From Paramyrothecium sp. XJ0827 (Eukaryota; Ascomycota; Sordariomycetes; Hypocreales; Stachybotryaceae): a stretch of DNA of 64,000 nucleotides. Below the pieces are notes generated by a model. It was not told where the DNA came from. It saw only the letters and a list, made by a program, of their open reading frames with translations, and searched no databases. The DNA lies in the NCBI GenBank assembly GCA_020881915.1, contig JAJFPB010000010.1, positions 1,364,001-1,428,000 on the forward strand, written 5' to 3'. Made by a program: the position numbers and the translations under genes. Numbering within the stretch: position 1 is the first letter of the stretch; each line of letters begins with the position of its first letter. Positions 32,649 through 44,120 of this stretch are shown one piece after another.

Positions 32649-35223
32649 GGTCGGCGATGAGCCGGGTTTGCTTGGGGGTGTCTCGTCCTCTGCCATTGTA
32701 TAGCGTGCAAGCATTGAAGTATGACTTATGAGGATGAATAGCTTTTATCCCAATACTTTTCTCTTTTTTTCTTTTGTTTAGAACGATACCAGAGCTGAGA
32801 GCAATCGGATAGTTTAGTGTCAAATACTAATTTTTCAAAGACTCGTTTGCACTTTCCATCAATGCCTCTAGTCGTCTACAGGGTTATGTTGGGGAGAGTT
32901 TCCAATACCTTAGCTGGCTAGACAGGAGGGAGACTGCAGTTGGGATATTATGAACGCTCTAGGGTAGGCGGATGGGGCAAGACGAGAAGGAGCAAGTTGA
33001 GGCTGCTATGCTTCATCACCCAAAGAGCCATAGACAAGGCCAGCAGTGGCTTGTGGACTAGAACCTTGGCCTCGTGTAATTAATTAGGTGAAACTCTTTC
33101 ATGGTCAGCTGTGATGGCGAAGCAGCAGCCGGTAAACATGGAATTCCCGTTTTTCTCGAATCATGGGACATGAGCGACTGAAGCGGATGCGGGCTGCATA
33201 GTTCTAGAACGCGGATCTAATTTGCAACCTGCGCGTCGATCCCTCGAGGGCTAGAACATCCGCACAGACTCGTCGGTTGAAACGCCGACGCGAGTTGGAT
33301 TCTGTGTTTGCGCCGAAACCTCTGAATGCCTTTGGTATCATGTCCGAAAAACAGATTTGAGAAACAAATCTAAATGAACATGGATGGTTTCGAGATGCTA
33401 GAGCGGGATGTGATTCAGGCCCGCGACACAGCAACTGCCCGATGCTAGGGCATGCAGTTTTGTGAGCATGCGATACATTACTTTAGTAGCTCCGTCAGGT
33501 ACCTTACGTGTGGGACCAAGAATCGATAACAATGTGCAAACAGCAATGTAAGCCAAGCCGCCGCGACAGCGAAAAGCAAAGTCACAATATTCAGTATGCT
33601 TACAATAATTGAGTAGACATTTTAAATTTGAGTCATCTAGTTTGTCAATACAGATCGCCCAATGATAAGGTTGCAAAACCCCTACTCTGTACGTAACTCG
33701 ACAATCGCGCTTGATAATTACCCGAACGCTGGAGTTTTTTCAGTCTTTCCCCGGCATCCTATTGGAAGATGGGTTTTTGGCGCGGCCGGTGGAGAAAAAT
33801 GCAGAGCGCTCGATTAGTGGGCTCCTGGGAACATGCCACAAGGCGCGAGTAGTTCGTCTGGTCTGATGCCTGGCCTGTTTCGAATCATGCTACGAGAGGG
33901 CTGCCCTCGATCTAACTCCTGCGCCGTGCATGGGGGGAGGCCTGCCGATGCTGACCCGACTTGAGCACAAAAGGCGTCGTACGCGGGCAACACCATGCCT
34001 TCAGGAGTAATTCGGGGCTGACACAAAAACTCGACGCCTCTGTCTGAGGTAGGTCAAGGCACGCGACCACTCTTTTTGTGGCGGAGCTCTTCTTTGCGAA
34101 GCGAAAGAGAATGGGGGCCGGGGAAGTGACCTACAAGTCGCAGCGCAGGTCATCATCCATGAGGTTCGTAGATTGAGGCGGCAAAAGGGGCCCATGCCTT
34201 TCCATAGTGCGGTAGCTTGTCAGAGCAACGTCATGAGCAGAAATCCAGAGACATCGGGAAACCGAATTCCTTGGTCTGTCCCTAATGTGCACAGCAAAAA
34301 TTTCCTGTGCGCCCCCCTGGTGTTGGTGTTATTCGCCACTGCCGACCGTCGTCATCCCCCCGTTCACCAGCAAAATTGATTTGGTGTTTCCCTCTCCCCC
34401 TTCCATTTTCGATAAGGCAAACGCAAAAGGCCAGGGTTAGGGAGACCAGGGCCAGGAACTTTAGGTAACCTTTGGTGCGTAAGGCAAAAGGCTTGCAGGT
34501 GCGTCAGGTGGTCAGGAAGCGTTGAGGTCGAGAAAGTATCAGTGACCTTGGGGCTCTCCCATCATCGGTTGTTTCCCGCCCCCACCATTGGGCGGGGTGT
34601 TGAGATGGCCAACCACTGTTTTGCCCCCGTGATCGCCTGCGGAATTAAGCGCTGCAAGACATACAGGCGGGCTAGTCGCCATCACCAGCATCCGGCTCGC
34701 GGGCTCTCTTTGGGCAGCGCCAGGTACCCAGGTACTTGCACCTCAAGACGGGGTCCTGCGGTAAGGTAAGGTACCCCGCTTCCGCTAGGCAGTTGGGTAC
34801 GTACCTCTCGCTCGCACTGCTAAATTTGCACGCTGGGCTCCCGCTGTGCCTCCCACCTTTCGCCGTTTGCCTTACCTTGGGTACCTAACCTAGGAGAGGT
34901 AGCAGCGCCAGAACCAGACCAGACCAGGTCAAGCCAAGCCAAGCCAGCCGGTACCTTGTGGCTCTTCCCTACCTGCCTACCACCTACCTTACTTACCTTG
35001 CCGTGCCTACCACATTCACCACATCCCACTCTCCCCATCACCACCAAAACCCCTACGTCGTTTTTCCCTGCCTCACCCTCCCCGCCTATCTCACTTTTCT
35101 CTTTCCCCCTTCTCCCTCCTTTCCCTTCCGACGCTTCGCTCGTAGCCTCGTTCTCGTCGCCTTCGAAAACCTGCGCCTACGATTCCCACCGGTAGCACAG
35201 CTACCGACCCACCAGCCACAGCC
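32649..35223. other. Spacer with CT-rich and GGTACC-rich promoter of the PP2C gene
   Basis: 2.6 kb between two plus-strand genes. Its left part is 3' flank of the AXL2-like gene and contains no plausible frame over 92 codons. From 34720 to 34990 there are many GGTAC/GTACC and GGTAAGG units, and from about 34980 to 35150 a strongly pyrimidine-rich tract that is typical of highly expressed fungal leaders. Confidence 0.5.
34980..35150 (+). promoter_or_regulatory. Pyrimidine-rich leader/promoter tract of the PP2C gene
   Basis: A CT-dominated stretch of about 170 bases ends roughly 70 bp before the PP2C start codon. Such tracts mark transcription start regions in filamentous ascomycete genes. A comparable tract precedes the 44.1-kb gene at about 43950-44100. 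Confidence 0.45.
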
Positions 35224-37390
35224 ATGGGTCAAACCCTCTCGGAGCCCGTCGTCGAAAAGGTGCGTCTCTCAAAGGCGGGAATCGCGGCTCGGTTCTCCTC
35301 AGTCTCCTCGCGCGCGTGCCGTGCCTCGCATTGCCTCTACCTCGCCTCGCCTCGTATCGTCTCGTCTCACCCCGAGCGGCCTCGCCGGCCTCTGTCCATG
35401 CTGCCCGCGATCCTGTTCCTTGACCACAATTTGGCCCCGCGATCCTCCTCACATTTGCCCGCCTTGTCCCGCCTTCACGAGCGTAAACGACGTCAGTCGC
35501 TGCCCGCTTTCGGCGCACACAAAGAAACCCCACCATGTCCCATCAGTTGCAACTCTTTCGTGATGTCTTGATATCTGCCATCTCCGCTGCGGCAACTTTG
35601 CCGTCTTCCGCTTTACTGACCCTTCGCTTTTTCCCCGTCCCCTTGAACCTGGCTGACATGTGCCCCTCCCACAGACGTCCGACAAGGGCGAGGATGAACG
35701 ACTCATTTACGGCGTGTCGGCCATGCAAGGCTGGCGCATTAGCATGGAGGATGCCCACACGACTGTCCTCGATTTGATCCCCTCGGCCGACAAGTCCAAG
35801 GCAAACGCCGAGAAATTGTCCTTCTTTGGTGTCTTTGACGGACACGGCGGCGACAAGGTCGCGCTATTCGCGGGCGAAAACATCCACAACATCATCATGA
35901 ACCAGGACACGTTCAAGTCTGGCAACTACGCGCAGAGCCTCAAGGACGGTTTCCTTGCCACCGACCGTGCTATTCTCACTGGTATGCGCAGCTCTTTGCT
36001 GTTCCCGGCCTCCGCGCCCGTTCCTGCTCTCCTGCATTGCTGCCACCCCAAGAGGCGAACTCGGTTGATCTGATCATTTTCTCTTCTCTTCATTCAGATC
36101 CCAAGTACGAAGAAGAGGTATCTGGTTGCACCGCCTGCGTCAGCCTCATCGCAAACAACAAGCTCTACGTCGTAAGTTGCACCGCTACAAACCCAACCGC
36201 CTATTTGCATGCGTCAATGTCACTAACACTGCGTCGTAGGCCAACGCCGGTGACTCGAGAGCTGTTCTGGGCATCAAGGGACGGGCTAAGCCGCTCTCTC
36301 AGGACCACAAGCCTCAGCTCGAAAGTCTGTATACCCTCGTCCTCCGCTCTGCGAGAGCCCCTCTGCGACTTTCATAACTGACTGTGAACTGTGTTTCCAA
36401 CCAACAGATGAGAAGAACCGAATTACTGCCGCTGGCGGATTTGTCGATTTTGGCCGTGTCAACGGCAACCTGGCTCTGTCCCGTGCCATTGGTGATTTCG
36501 AATTCAAGAAGAGCGCTGAGCTGTCCCCCGAGAATCAGATCGTCACCGCATACCCCGACGTGGAGGAGCATGACCTGACCGACGAGGATGAGTTTCTTGT
36601 CCTTGCCTGTGATGGTGAGTCCTGGTCACCGGAAATCCCACTTGCCACTGAACCCTGACCTACTGACGCTTGTATAGGTATCTGGGATTGCCAGTCCTCG
36701 CAGGCCGTTGTCGAGTTCGTTCGACGAGGAATCGCTGCCAAGCAAGACCTGGACAAGATTTGCGAGAACATGATGGACAACTGCTTGGCTTCCAACTCGG
36801 AGACTGGCGGAGTGGGCTGCGATAACATGACCATGGCCATTATCGGCTTCTTGAACGGCAGGACGAAGGAGGAGTGGTACGAGGAGATTGCAAAGAGAGT
36901 TGCCAATGGCGACGGGCCCTGTGCTCCTCCCGAATATGGTACAGTCACGCCCTAGCTCTGTTCATGTGCATATTCATTTTCTGCGTTATCCGTTTCCACT
37001 TGCATTGCTGTTCCCGTGCGATTTTCCACTGCTACTTAGTGCACAACCAGCTGACCACCCCTCCTTCTCTCAGCGGAGTTCCGTGGTCCCGGTGTGCACC
37101 ACAACTACGAGGATAGCGACAGTGGCTATGAGATGGACGCAGAGAACAAGGGCAAGAGCTTCGGCGTTGGTGGGTCTCGAGGCCGAATCATTTTCCTCGG
37201 CGATGGCACTGAGGTTCTTACGGGTTCAGATGACACGGAAATGTTCGACAACGCCGACGAGGATAAGGACCTCGAGAGTCAGGTTTCTAAGAAAAGCTCG
37301 ACGTCAACCGAGGCCACAAAGGCCGACGAGACCGACAAGACCTCGACGACGAAGGACGAGTCGACCGCGAAGGAGAGCAACAAGGACTAG
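35224..37390 (+). CDS. PTC2: PP2C-type serine/threonine phosphatase (Ptc2/Ptc3 homologue)
   Basis: Seven exons: 35224-35259, 35675-35981, 36098-36171, 36240-36324, 36408-36614, 36678-36938, 37074-37390; phases agree and give 428 residues. The metal-dependent phosphatase dephosphorylates stress MAP kinases and checkpoint kinases in yeast. PP2C motifs are all present: [18 protein letters not shown] (Glu37, Asp38), [10 protein letters not shown] (Asp67), [33 protein letters not shown] and [11 protein letters not shown]. Exon 1 codes only [12 protein letters not shown], an N-myristoylation-type start (Gly2, Ser6) as in Ptc2/Ptc3. The tail after residue 323 is acidic and Ser/Thr/Lys-rich. Intron 1 is 415 bp, far longer than the others. 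Ptc2 versus Ptc3 cannot be separated because moulds usually have one orthologue. Confidence 0.93.
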
Positions 37391-38227
37391 GTAGTCCTCT
37401 CGAACGACGGCACTGACGACTGGTACGACTTCGATACGATGGGCTGACGAGCCGAGCTGAGTTTATGCTTGGAGGACAGGCGGCGCTGTGCAGATGATGA
37501 GCTGTCTGGTCAAGAGAGTGTTGCTGGGTTTGGGGAGAGCACGAATCGAGGAAGTGTGGCCTAGACTATCATTGTGATTCCCTGGTATTCGTTTTCTACA
37601 TGTTTCTTTTGAAGCCGTCATGTGCTCGGTGTACAGGTGCAATACTGGATCAACAAGAGAAGCAACACTTTGAGATCGACATTCTGCCGTCTTCTATTCT
37701 ATTCTGAAGCCAAACGCGAACCGGCCTCCACTACTCGAGACGGCTTCGTATTCCGGTTTATCGCTTCTCGACCATTTTGACCTACCTTCCAACGCCGTAC
37801 ATAGCTCTTCATAGTAGACAAACTGAGCTAAAGCATGTTCGCTATCTTAAGGCATTTTTGGTTCCACGGGTTTGCTCACGTTCACGTTAGGAGACGCTTG
37901 ATAAATTGTTCCCATTGCCCTCTATGCTGTCTTATATGCTGCTAGTATACAGTTTAGATACAAGTGATTGCCTTTCCATGCCCAAGTCCAAGGAGGACAT
38001 GCCGGCTGATTTTACACCACCCTCCATCCCTGCTCTATATTGGATGGTTTCGAAATACATTGATTTGAGTTGTACATGATCGGCTCGCTGCCAGGCTGAC
38101 GGTGTATATTGTGTGTTTGTTATGTTATGAAGTCGCTCGAGCCCTGGCCCTTCGGCGCCTCCGCGTGTTATGATTGCCTGCTGGCGCTTTTCGTGGTCTT
38201 CACTTCTCGTCTGTGAGCGGCTGTTGT
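37391..38227. other. Convergent spacer between PP2C and PPR-like genes
   Basis: 0.84 kb carrying the 3' UTRs of two converging genes. A minus-strand frame enters from the downstream gene in another frame but is a shadow. Nothing else recognised. Confidence 0.45.
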
Positions 38228-40843
38228 TCAGCCTGTTGCGGTGGTGTGGTTTTCTTCTGTGGCTCTCGCGCGCGGGGCAGGACCCGTCGAGGAGTCTTTG
38301 CGCGCGCCGTGCTTCATGGCTTGCTCTATGATGGCGGCGTCCTCTGCGTAGTCGTCCGCGTCGAAGGCTTCTCCCTCTTCTTCCTCGCGGGCTTCGGCGT
38401 CGGCGGCCCCCGGCAGCACCGTGCCGGGTATGGCGTGGTCTCCGTCTGCCGCCCAGTTCTTCAGCATTTGCTCGGGTTTGTAGTATCCCGCGAGACGCAG
38501 GTTGCGCTTGCCGGATGGGCCTCTCAGCTTCATGATGACCGCCCACGTCTTGGACTGTTCCTCCTTGCCCAGCGCGATCCTGCTGTGCAGCGGGCCGTCC
38601 ATGGTGCGCCTGGCAAAGTCGAGCATGTGCCAGAGCGGCTTTTCCGGCTGCGCCTCCCGGCCGTCGCACTCCTCCAGGATGGCCCTCTCGAGGACGTCGA
38701 CGATCTCGTCGTGGTCCTCGACGCGGCGGCGGGACAGGTTCCTTGTCATCTCTTTGGTGCCGACGAGGATCTCGCGCCCGGCCCAGAAGCCATGCTTGAA
38801 ACGCTGTAGGAACACGTCGCGCATCAGCAGGCGGGTTGAGCCCTGGAGCTTGCGCTCCACGACGGCGTAAAAGAAGGCCATGCTGAGGGCGTAGGGGGAC
38901 CGAGCCGAGAGGGCGAGCTTGATGACGTTATTGTAGGTGCGGCTGTCGGTCTCGATGCCCTTCTCCTTGGCTTGCCGGAGAACCCAGATGGCGAGAGGCC
39001 AGTTCCTTGTCTGACCGCACCATCCCAGTATGTGGTTGATCGTTTCGAGCTTGATCGGACGCCCGTCCTTGGAGCGCATGGCGAACACCCGCTTCACGTC
39101 TTCGGTTCGATCGTGCTGCGGCTGGTGGAAGCGCAGCAGCTCCTGGATGAGGCCGTGCCGCGACTCGTTTGTCAGCCACTCCACCCCGTACGACTGCTCC
39201 TGGTTCTTCATGAACGCCTCGAGGGACTGGCCAGCCTTGAACGCGGTGTAGGCGTCCTCTTGGGCCATGACCGCCGCAATCTCCCGGCGCATGGCCAGGT
39301 CCTCGAAGAGGCCCGCCTCGTAGATGGCGGCGATGATCTGCCTGCGCTCGGCGGCCTTCTCGACGAGCCTCAGGAGCAGCAGCCACGTCCACGCGTTGGC
39401 GTGGAAGAAGCGGGTCCGCATCATCCGCGTGACGTTGTAGAAGTGCCACGCGTCCCGCTTGATAACGTAGCCGTGGAGGAGGATGTTGAAGACGTCCGTG
39501 TCCATGGGGATGCCGTACTTGTCGGCCAGGTAGAACAGGCGGGTCGCGGAGACCCGGTGGCCGCCTCGGGTGGATAGAAAGTTCAGGGCCATCTTCAGGA
39601 CGGGGAGCCGGATGCACGACCTGGCGGCAGGATCCTCAAAGGCCTCCATGATGAGCTTGACCCTGATGCCGTCGGAGTCGACGCCCATGGAGCCGTACGG
39701 CTGTGAGTGGGCGTACAAGGGCATGACGAGGTTTGGGTGCAGCCGGCCGCAGACGAGCTTGGTAATGTACGCTTGAAAGTTCTCCTTGGTCCAGGCCTCT
39801 GGCTTCGGGGTCTTCTCGTAGGGCGTGTCGATCCAGTTGGTGGCCAGCTCCTGGTGCGCCCAGAGGCTGTCCGACTGGTCCAGCGGGAGGGAGCCGCCTT
39901 CGTCCGGGACAGCCTCGATGACGGGCCACAGCTGCTTCTGCTCGTACGAGACGGCGGCGACGTTGCCCAGCTGGAAGACCTCGATCTCGGGCGACGCGGC
40001 GACCAGCTCGTCGGCGGCCCGGGCCAGCGAGCTCTTCTTGCCGCGCAGGATGACGGAGCGCGGCTGCCGGTGGTCGGGCGAGGCGCGCAGCTTGGCCGGC
40101 AGGCCCGTCGCCGACTCGATGTACTTGACCGTCTCCGGGCTCAGCGCGAGCAGCTCCCACGACTTAGGCAGCAGCACCCGCATGGCGGCCATGTCGGGCT
40201 TGCTGGTCGTCGCGGGCGACATGTGCTTGAGCCGGGTGCGGATCCTGGCCCACCCGGGCATGGCGTACCCGCGGTGGTAGGCCAGCACGTCGAAGCCGAC
40301 CTGTATCCTGGCGACGCTGCGGGCGTGCCTCTGGCTCTCGGCGGTGGCCTCCTCGGAGGGGTACGTGCGCGGCGCCGGGACGTACGGGGATCGCATCATC
40401 TTGATGGTCGCGGCGCTGATGGAGGGCCCGTCCGCCCGAAAGGCCTGGCGAGAGAAGACATTGCGGGCATGGTTCGGCCCAGACTGCAGGCCGCGGCCGT
40501 GGCCGGGGCCGCTGGGCTGCTGCTGCTGCTGCTGCTGCTGCTGTGCTTCCGTCGAGGCCTCGATCTCGGCCAGGACCTTCCTCTCGTGGTCCTGCAGCTT
40601 CGACTTGGCCGCCCGCCTAACCTCCGTGTAGCGCTCCTCGGTCTTGGGGTGGTGCCTGACGGTGAACGGGAGGCGTGTCTGGTGGTAGGATCTGGACGCT
40701 CCGGCGGCGCTGGTCGTCGTCGAGGAGGCCGGCGGCGGAGGACGGGCGTGGTGCGCGGCTCGGCCCCGGATGATGGACGCCCGGTTAGCAATGGCGATGC
40801 TTTGGAGCCGGGCCCTCCATACCGACCCGAATCCTAGCGACAT
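38228..40843 (-). CDS. Putative mitochondrial PPR-like RNA-binding protein
   Basis: Single exon, 871 residues, ATG at 40843, TGA at 38228-38230. The N terminus is rich in Arg, Ser and Ala with few acids (MSLGFGSVWRARLQSIAIAN, then RAAHHARPP), which looks like a mitochondrial targeting sequence. A run of nine CTG triplets (40517-40543) encodes polyglutamine near residue 105. The middle part around residues 230-290 (PKSWELLALSPETVKYIES, then SVILRGKKSSLARAADELV) resembles a KH-type RNA-binding fold. PPR-like helix pairs follow, for example DKYGIPMDTDVFNILLHGYV near 440-460 and NWPLAIWVLRQAKEKGIETD with RTYNNVIKLAL near 640. The C terminus is acidic. The likely role is translation or processing of mitochondrial mRNA. 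The family is recognised only at this level. Confidence 0.65.
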   Translation of the reverse strand: MSLGFGSVWRARLQSIAIANRASIIRGRAAHHARPPPPASSTTTSAAGASRSYHQTRLPFTVRHHPKTEERYTEVRRAAKSKLQDHERKVLAEIEASTEAQQQQQQQQQPSGPGHGRGLQSGPNHARNVFSRQAFRADGPSISAATIKMMRSPYVPAPRTYPSEEATAESQRHARSVARIQVGFDVLAYHRGYAMPGWARIRTRLKHMSPATTSKPDMAAMRVLLPKSWELLALSPETVKYIESATGLPAKLRASPDHRQPRSVILRGKKSSLARAADELVAASPEIEVFQLGNVAAVSYEQKQLWPVIEAVPDEGGSLPLDQSDSLWAHQELATNWIDTPYEKTPKPEAWTKENFQAYITKLVCGRLHPNLVMPLYAHSQPYGSMGVDSDGIRVKLIMEAFEDPAARSCIRLPVLKMALNFLSTRGGHRVSATRLFYLADKYGIPMDTDVFNILLHGYVIKRDAWHFYNVTRMMRTRFFHANAWTWLLLLRLVEKAAERRQIIAAIYEAGLFEDLAMRREIAAVMAQEDAYTAFKAGQSLEAFMKNQEQSYGVEWLTNESRHGLIQELLRFHQPQHDRTEDVKRVFAMRSKDGRPIKLETINHILGWCGQTRNWPLAIWVLRQAKEKGIETDSRTYNNVIKLALSARSPYALSMAFFYAVVERKLQGSTRLLMRDVFLQRFKHGFWAGREILVGTKEMTRNLSRRRVEDHDEIVDVLERAILEECDGREAQPEKPLWHMLDFARRTMDGPLHSRIALGKEEQSKTWAVIMKLRGPSGKRNLRLAGYYKPEQMLKNWAADGDHAIPGTVLPGAADAEAREEEEGEAFDADDYAEDAAIIEQAMKHGARKDSSTGPAPRARATEENHTTATG
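40517..40543 (-). repeat. CTG/CAG trinucleotide repeat coding for polyglutamine
   Basis: Nine consecutive CTG triplets on the plus strand read as CAG (Gln) in the minus-strand PPR-like gene. It is a microsatellite likely to vary in length between strains without breaking the frame. Confidence 0.8.
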
Positions 40844-41377
40844 TGGTCATTATTGATCCGCGAAAGGAGGACGGTGATGAGGTGCCATGCGTTCGGTTTG
40901 CTAGGACGATCACTAGAGGCAGGTTCATGCTTGAGCGGTTGGTGTAGTTTGATGCTTATCGATAAGAATATTTTCGGCGACCCTTTTCCGTCATGGGTCG
41001 TGCACGCTCCAACGCTCTACACACTACCTTGCTCGATGGATCACCAACAAGCCGCGTTGTTGGAAGCGTATCAAGCTCTCTTAAAGTCTCGAATCTATTT
41101 TGTGGCTATATCGTGTTTCGTTAACCCTGGCGAATCCCCAATCATTATTTTGTTATCAAGACCAAACAAGAAAGTCGCTGTATGCGAATGCTCCCAAGAC
41201 CTCCCCGTGCCCAGATATACATGTCCCATCCAAAGCTCCCAGAAGTGTCAATCTGCCATTGCTGCTTACAACGAGACACACAACGATAATAACAACACAT
41301 GATATGAAGAACAAGGGAGGACGGGGTATTTTATGAGATGATGGAACAAATGAAAAGGAACAAAGTGCAGTTCTGCC
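40844..41377. other. Spacer between PPR-like and dysferlin-domain genes
   Basis: 534 bp, the promoter of the PPR-like gene and 3' flank of the dysferlin-domain gene (both minus strand). A 149-codon plus-strand frame at 40853 has no domain and is not called. Confidence 0.45.
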
Positions 41378-42842
41378 TTATTTCTTGCCGGGTAGCTCGC
41401 CGTTGTTCGGTTCTGTGGGCCCGCTTTGATCAACGCCTTGCCATGCCTCGCCGTCCCAACCCTTGCCGCCATCGACGGCACCCTGGGTTTCGCCATTCTC
41501 GGCCATCTGCTTGATGTCGCTCCAGTACGCCAGCTTCCGGGCCTCCTCGTCGGCGTGCTTGATGGCGGTTTCGAGCGCCTCCTTGCGCTGCCGCAAGTGC
41601 TCGTTATCGCCATTCTTCTCCAGCTCGTGGTTTGTCTCGTCGTAAATCTGCGTCAGCCGGCTGAGCAGGATCTTCCTCGAGGCCTGGAAAACGAAGAGCG
41701 ACATGACGTCGTGCATTTCATTCTGTAGCTGTGCCAGGTCTGTCGCGTGCTCTAGGTAGTTCTCTACTGCTTCTAGCTTCTCGCGGTCGATTCTCGCAGC
41801 CTTCAAAATGCGCAGCAGCGTGTCCACGTTTTCTATATCGACCTCCTCTTCCGTTACCGCTACGCTGGATGCGCGGGTATTGCTCACAATGCTCGCTTTA
41901 CTCGGAGCAAGACTTGCGGCCAGACTGGCCTGCGACAAGCGTTTCGTTTCAGAGGCTGGACGCACGGTGAAGTAGTCGGTGTTGAGCATGTGTGGATCGG
42001 TCGAAACGTCGTCGGGGTTCTTCTTGGCTCTCTTACGAACCCAGGCTCGCCTCCGCACAAAGGAGTTCCACCAGCTAGGCCCGTGCCACGAGAACTTGTT
42101 CTTCTTTGTGAAGGCAAACGAGTATTCCCACCCGTGCTCGTCCACGCCCTCTTGGTGGTTGATACGCCATTCGGGCCAGACCCATTCCCATGTTGGATCA
42201 GGAACCTGGGCGGTATGGATGTCCGTGGGCGAGGGTTTGTGGTATTTGTTGGCTAGGCAATTGGTCAGCTATTGGCTATGTCTCAAGGAGTTGGCGTTGC
42301 AGCAGACGTACTCCAAGGGGGTACATCAAGGCCTCCCAAAGCTTTGGCAGAGAACAGGGCGGTGCCGCACAGGAACCCACCCCTCTCGTTCTCGTATAGA
42401 ATATCAATGGACGTTTCCCTTTCTTTACGTTGCTTCGCAGGCTTCGTCTGATTATCGATTTGCTTTAAGGGAACCGGTGTGGGTGCTTTGGCACATTAGT
42501 GTCAGGAAAGCTTCGCTATATACCAATAATCTTACTCTGAACTTCGATGGACGGCCGCAGCGCACCTTGAGGTAGGTCTTGCTCCTCCTGTATTTCTGCA
42601 GCTGGCCGTTCCTGGATTTGAAACCCATCCTCATCACCTGGGGACGAGGAGCGTGGTTGTGCATCTCCATCCGAGGGACGAAGCCGGGACGACGAGTCGG
42701 CTCTCTCGAGGTTATCCGCCTCGGCAAGCTCTGTAGTTCTCCTGCCGGACACTGTGCCTTCGTGATCGATCAGATGAATCTCGTGGTCGTAGTCCCCGGG
42801 CTTCAGACCCACCGCGCGGCGGGAGCTGTGAACCTTGCGCAT
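41378..42842 (-). CDS. Dysferlin-domain (DysF, Pex24p-like) protein, Mug65/Spo73 type
   Basis: Three minus-strand exons: 42842-42536, 42485-42312, 42252-41378, giving 451 residues. DysF-type blocks are clear: ETSIDILYENERGGFLCG and FSAKALGGLDVPPWT, then after splicing VPDPTWEWVWPEWRINHQEG, VDEHGWEYSFAF and FSWHGPSWWNSFVRRRAWV. These Trp/Arg-rich repeats are the DysFN/DysFC signature found in peroxisomal Pex23-family proteins and in Spo73/Mug65. No membrane segment is seen, which argues for a Spo73/Mug65-like protein acting with a lipid-transfer or sporulation membrane partner, not for an integral peroxin. The C-terminal 200 residues are charged and helical (VENYLEHATDLAQLQNEMHD). The first 100 residues are disordered. 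Function is inferred. Confidence 0.85.
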
Positions 42843-44120
42843 CTCGACTGCTAGGCGGTGATCATGGCGTGGGGAGAAAAGGGGGTGTTGTTCCAGTCGC
42901 CAGCAAGCGGGCGTGAGTGGTAACGGTGCGGTGCGGTGCGGTGCGGTGCGGTGCTGTGCTGTGCCGGGAGCAGCAGTCTTCGTCTCTAGCTACCTTTACC
43001 TACGAAGTGCAGCTATTGGGAAGGGGGTCTGTCTGCTCTGTGGAGAAGCGATGACGGGTGCGGGACGCAATTGGATTTACAGATGGAAACAGCACCAAGA
43101 GCACGAAACGGAAAAAAGAAATGGGACGAAATGGAAGGGACAGACACAAAAGAGCAGGGGCAGATTCAGGATTTTTCTCGTTCCCCTCGCTGGCGCAGAT
43201 ACAAGGTGGAAAAGGGAGAAGAGAGATGGCGGATGCGGGAAGGGAAGTGGACGTGGAAGCGGTGGCTGCGTTCGGTCGACGGGTAGCCTGTACCAGTAGC
43301 GCCCAGCGACCTCCCGTCTACCTTCCTACTGGACTAGCGGGACGCCCGTCGCAGCATCGCAATGCCACCATCGCGGAATTGGCGACATGGGCAATTCGGG
43401 CTAAAACAGGAAACGGATGGTGCTTCGATGTCATTGCCATGTCCATGTGTCACCCAAGCCCATGGCAATGCAATCAAGTGAACTCCCTTTCTCTCTATCC
43501 TTGTTTTTTTCTCTCTTACTCTGGGCTCAGCAAACATACTTGAACGCTCTGGAAAAAAAGACTGCCCGGCCCCCTCTAAAGCTACTAAGGTTACAGGGCA
43601 TCGTGTCAGTGCGCCAGCTGAACGAAATGAAAGTAAGGTAAAGTACCGTAGGAGACAGTAGCTGATGTCATCATCCCTGGTACGCGCATCCCCCACACGG
43701 GCGCCGCACTACGTCATGTATCGTCCCCTTGAGCTCACCGGCGGGCGAATCAGCGTGGCCCGAGCTACTAGCTCTCCCTGCCGCCCATGATGGTCTAGGC
43801 AATCAACTGGGAGCATTCAGTCCGTTCTGGTCGTGAAGAGGTCCAAGGTTAAGGCAAGGCAGGGCAGAGTGGCAGGTTACCATCAGCCGCGGCAAACCGT
43901 TAAAGGCAGTCCAGTTACCTTTGGTCGAGCCAACCATATCTTGCTTTCCATCCACCCATTTTCGTTTCCTTTTCTCCCACGATCACATTCCTCCGCATCC
44001 TCCTCACCTTTTCTCCTCTCTCCCCCTCATCTGCGTATAACAACACCGAGACTCCCGCTCCACCGCAACACCTTCTTCTCCCCAAACCAAACCAACCCAA
44101 TCCACAACTCAGATCTCATC
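42843..44120. other. Spacer with microsatellite and CT-rich leader
   Basis: 1.28 kb divergent region between the dysferlin-domain gene and a small plus-strand gene. It holds a GGTGC tandem repeat (listed separately) and a CT-rich tract at about 43950-44100 just before the start codon at 44121. Frames of up to 161 codons here have no recognisable domain. Confidence 0.5.
42925..42964 (+). repeat. GGTGC pentanucleotide microsatellite
   Basis: Six perfect GGTGC units are followed by diverged TGTGC copies. It lies about 80 bp upstream of the dysferlin-domain start codon, so length variation could affect that promoter. Confidence 0.8.

Noticed and set aside
39707..40837. 376-codon plus-strand frame opposite the PPR-like gene
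   Set aside because: It is a GC-rich shadow; the minus-strand frame spans the full 871 codons with domain-like content.
40853..41302. 149-codon plus-strand frame between PPR-like and dysferlin-domain genes
   Set aside because: No domain; lies in promoter/3' flank of two minus-strand genes.
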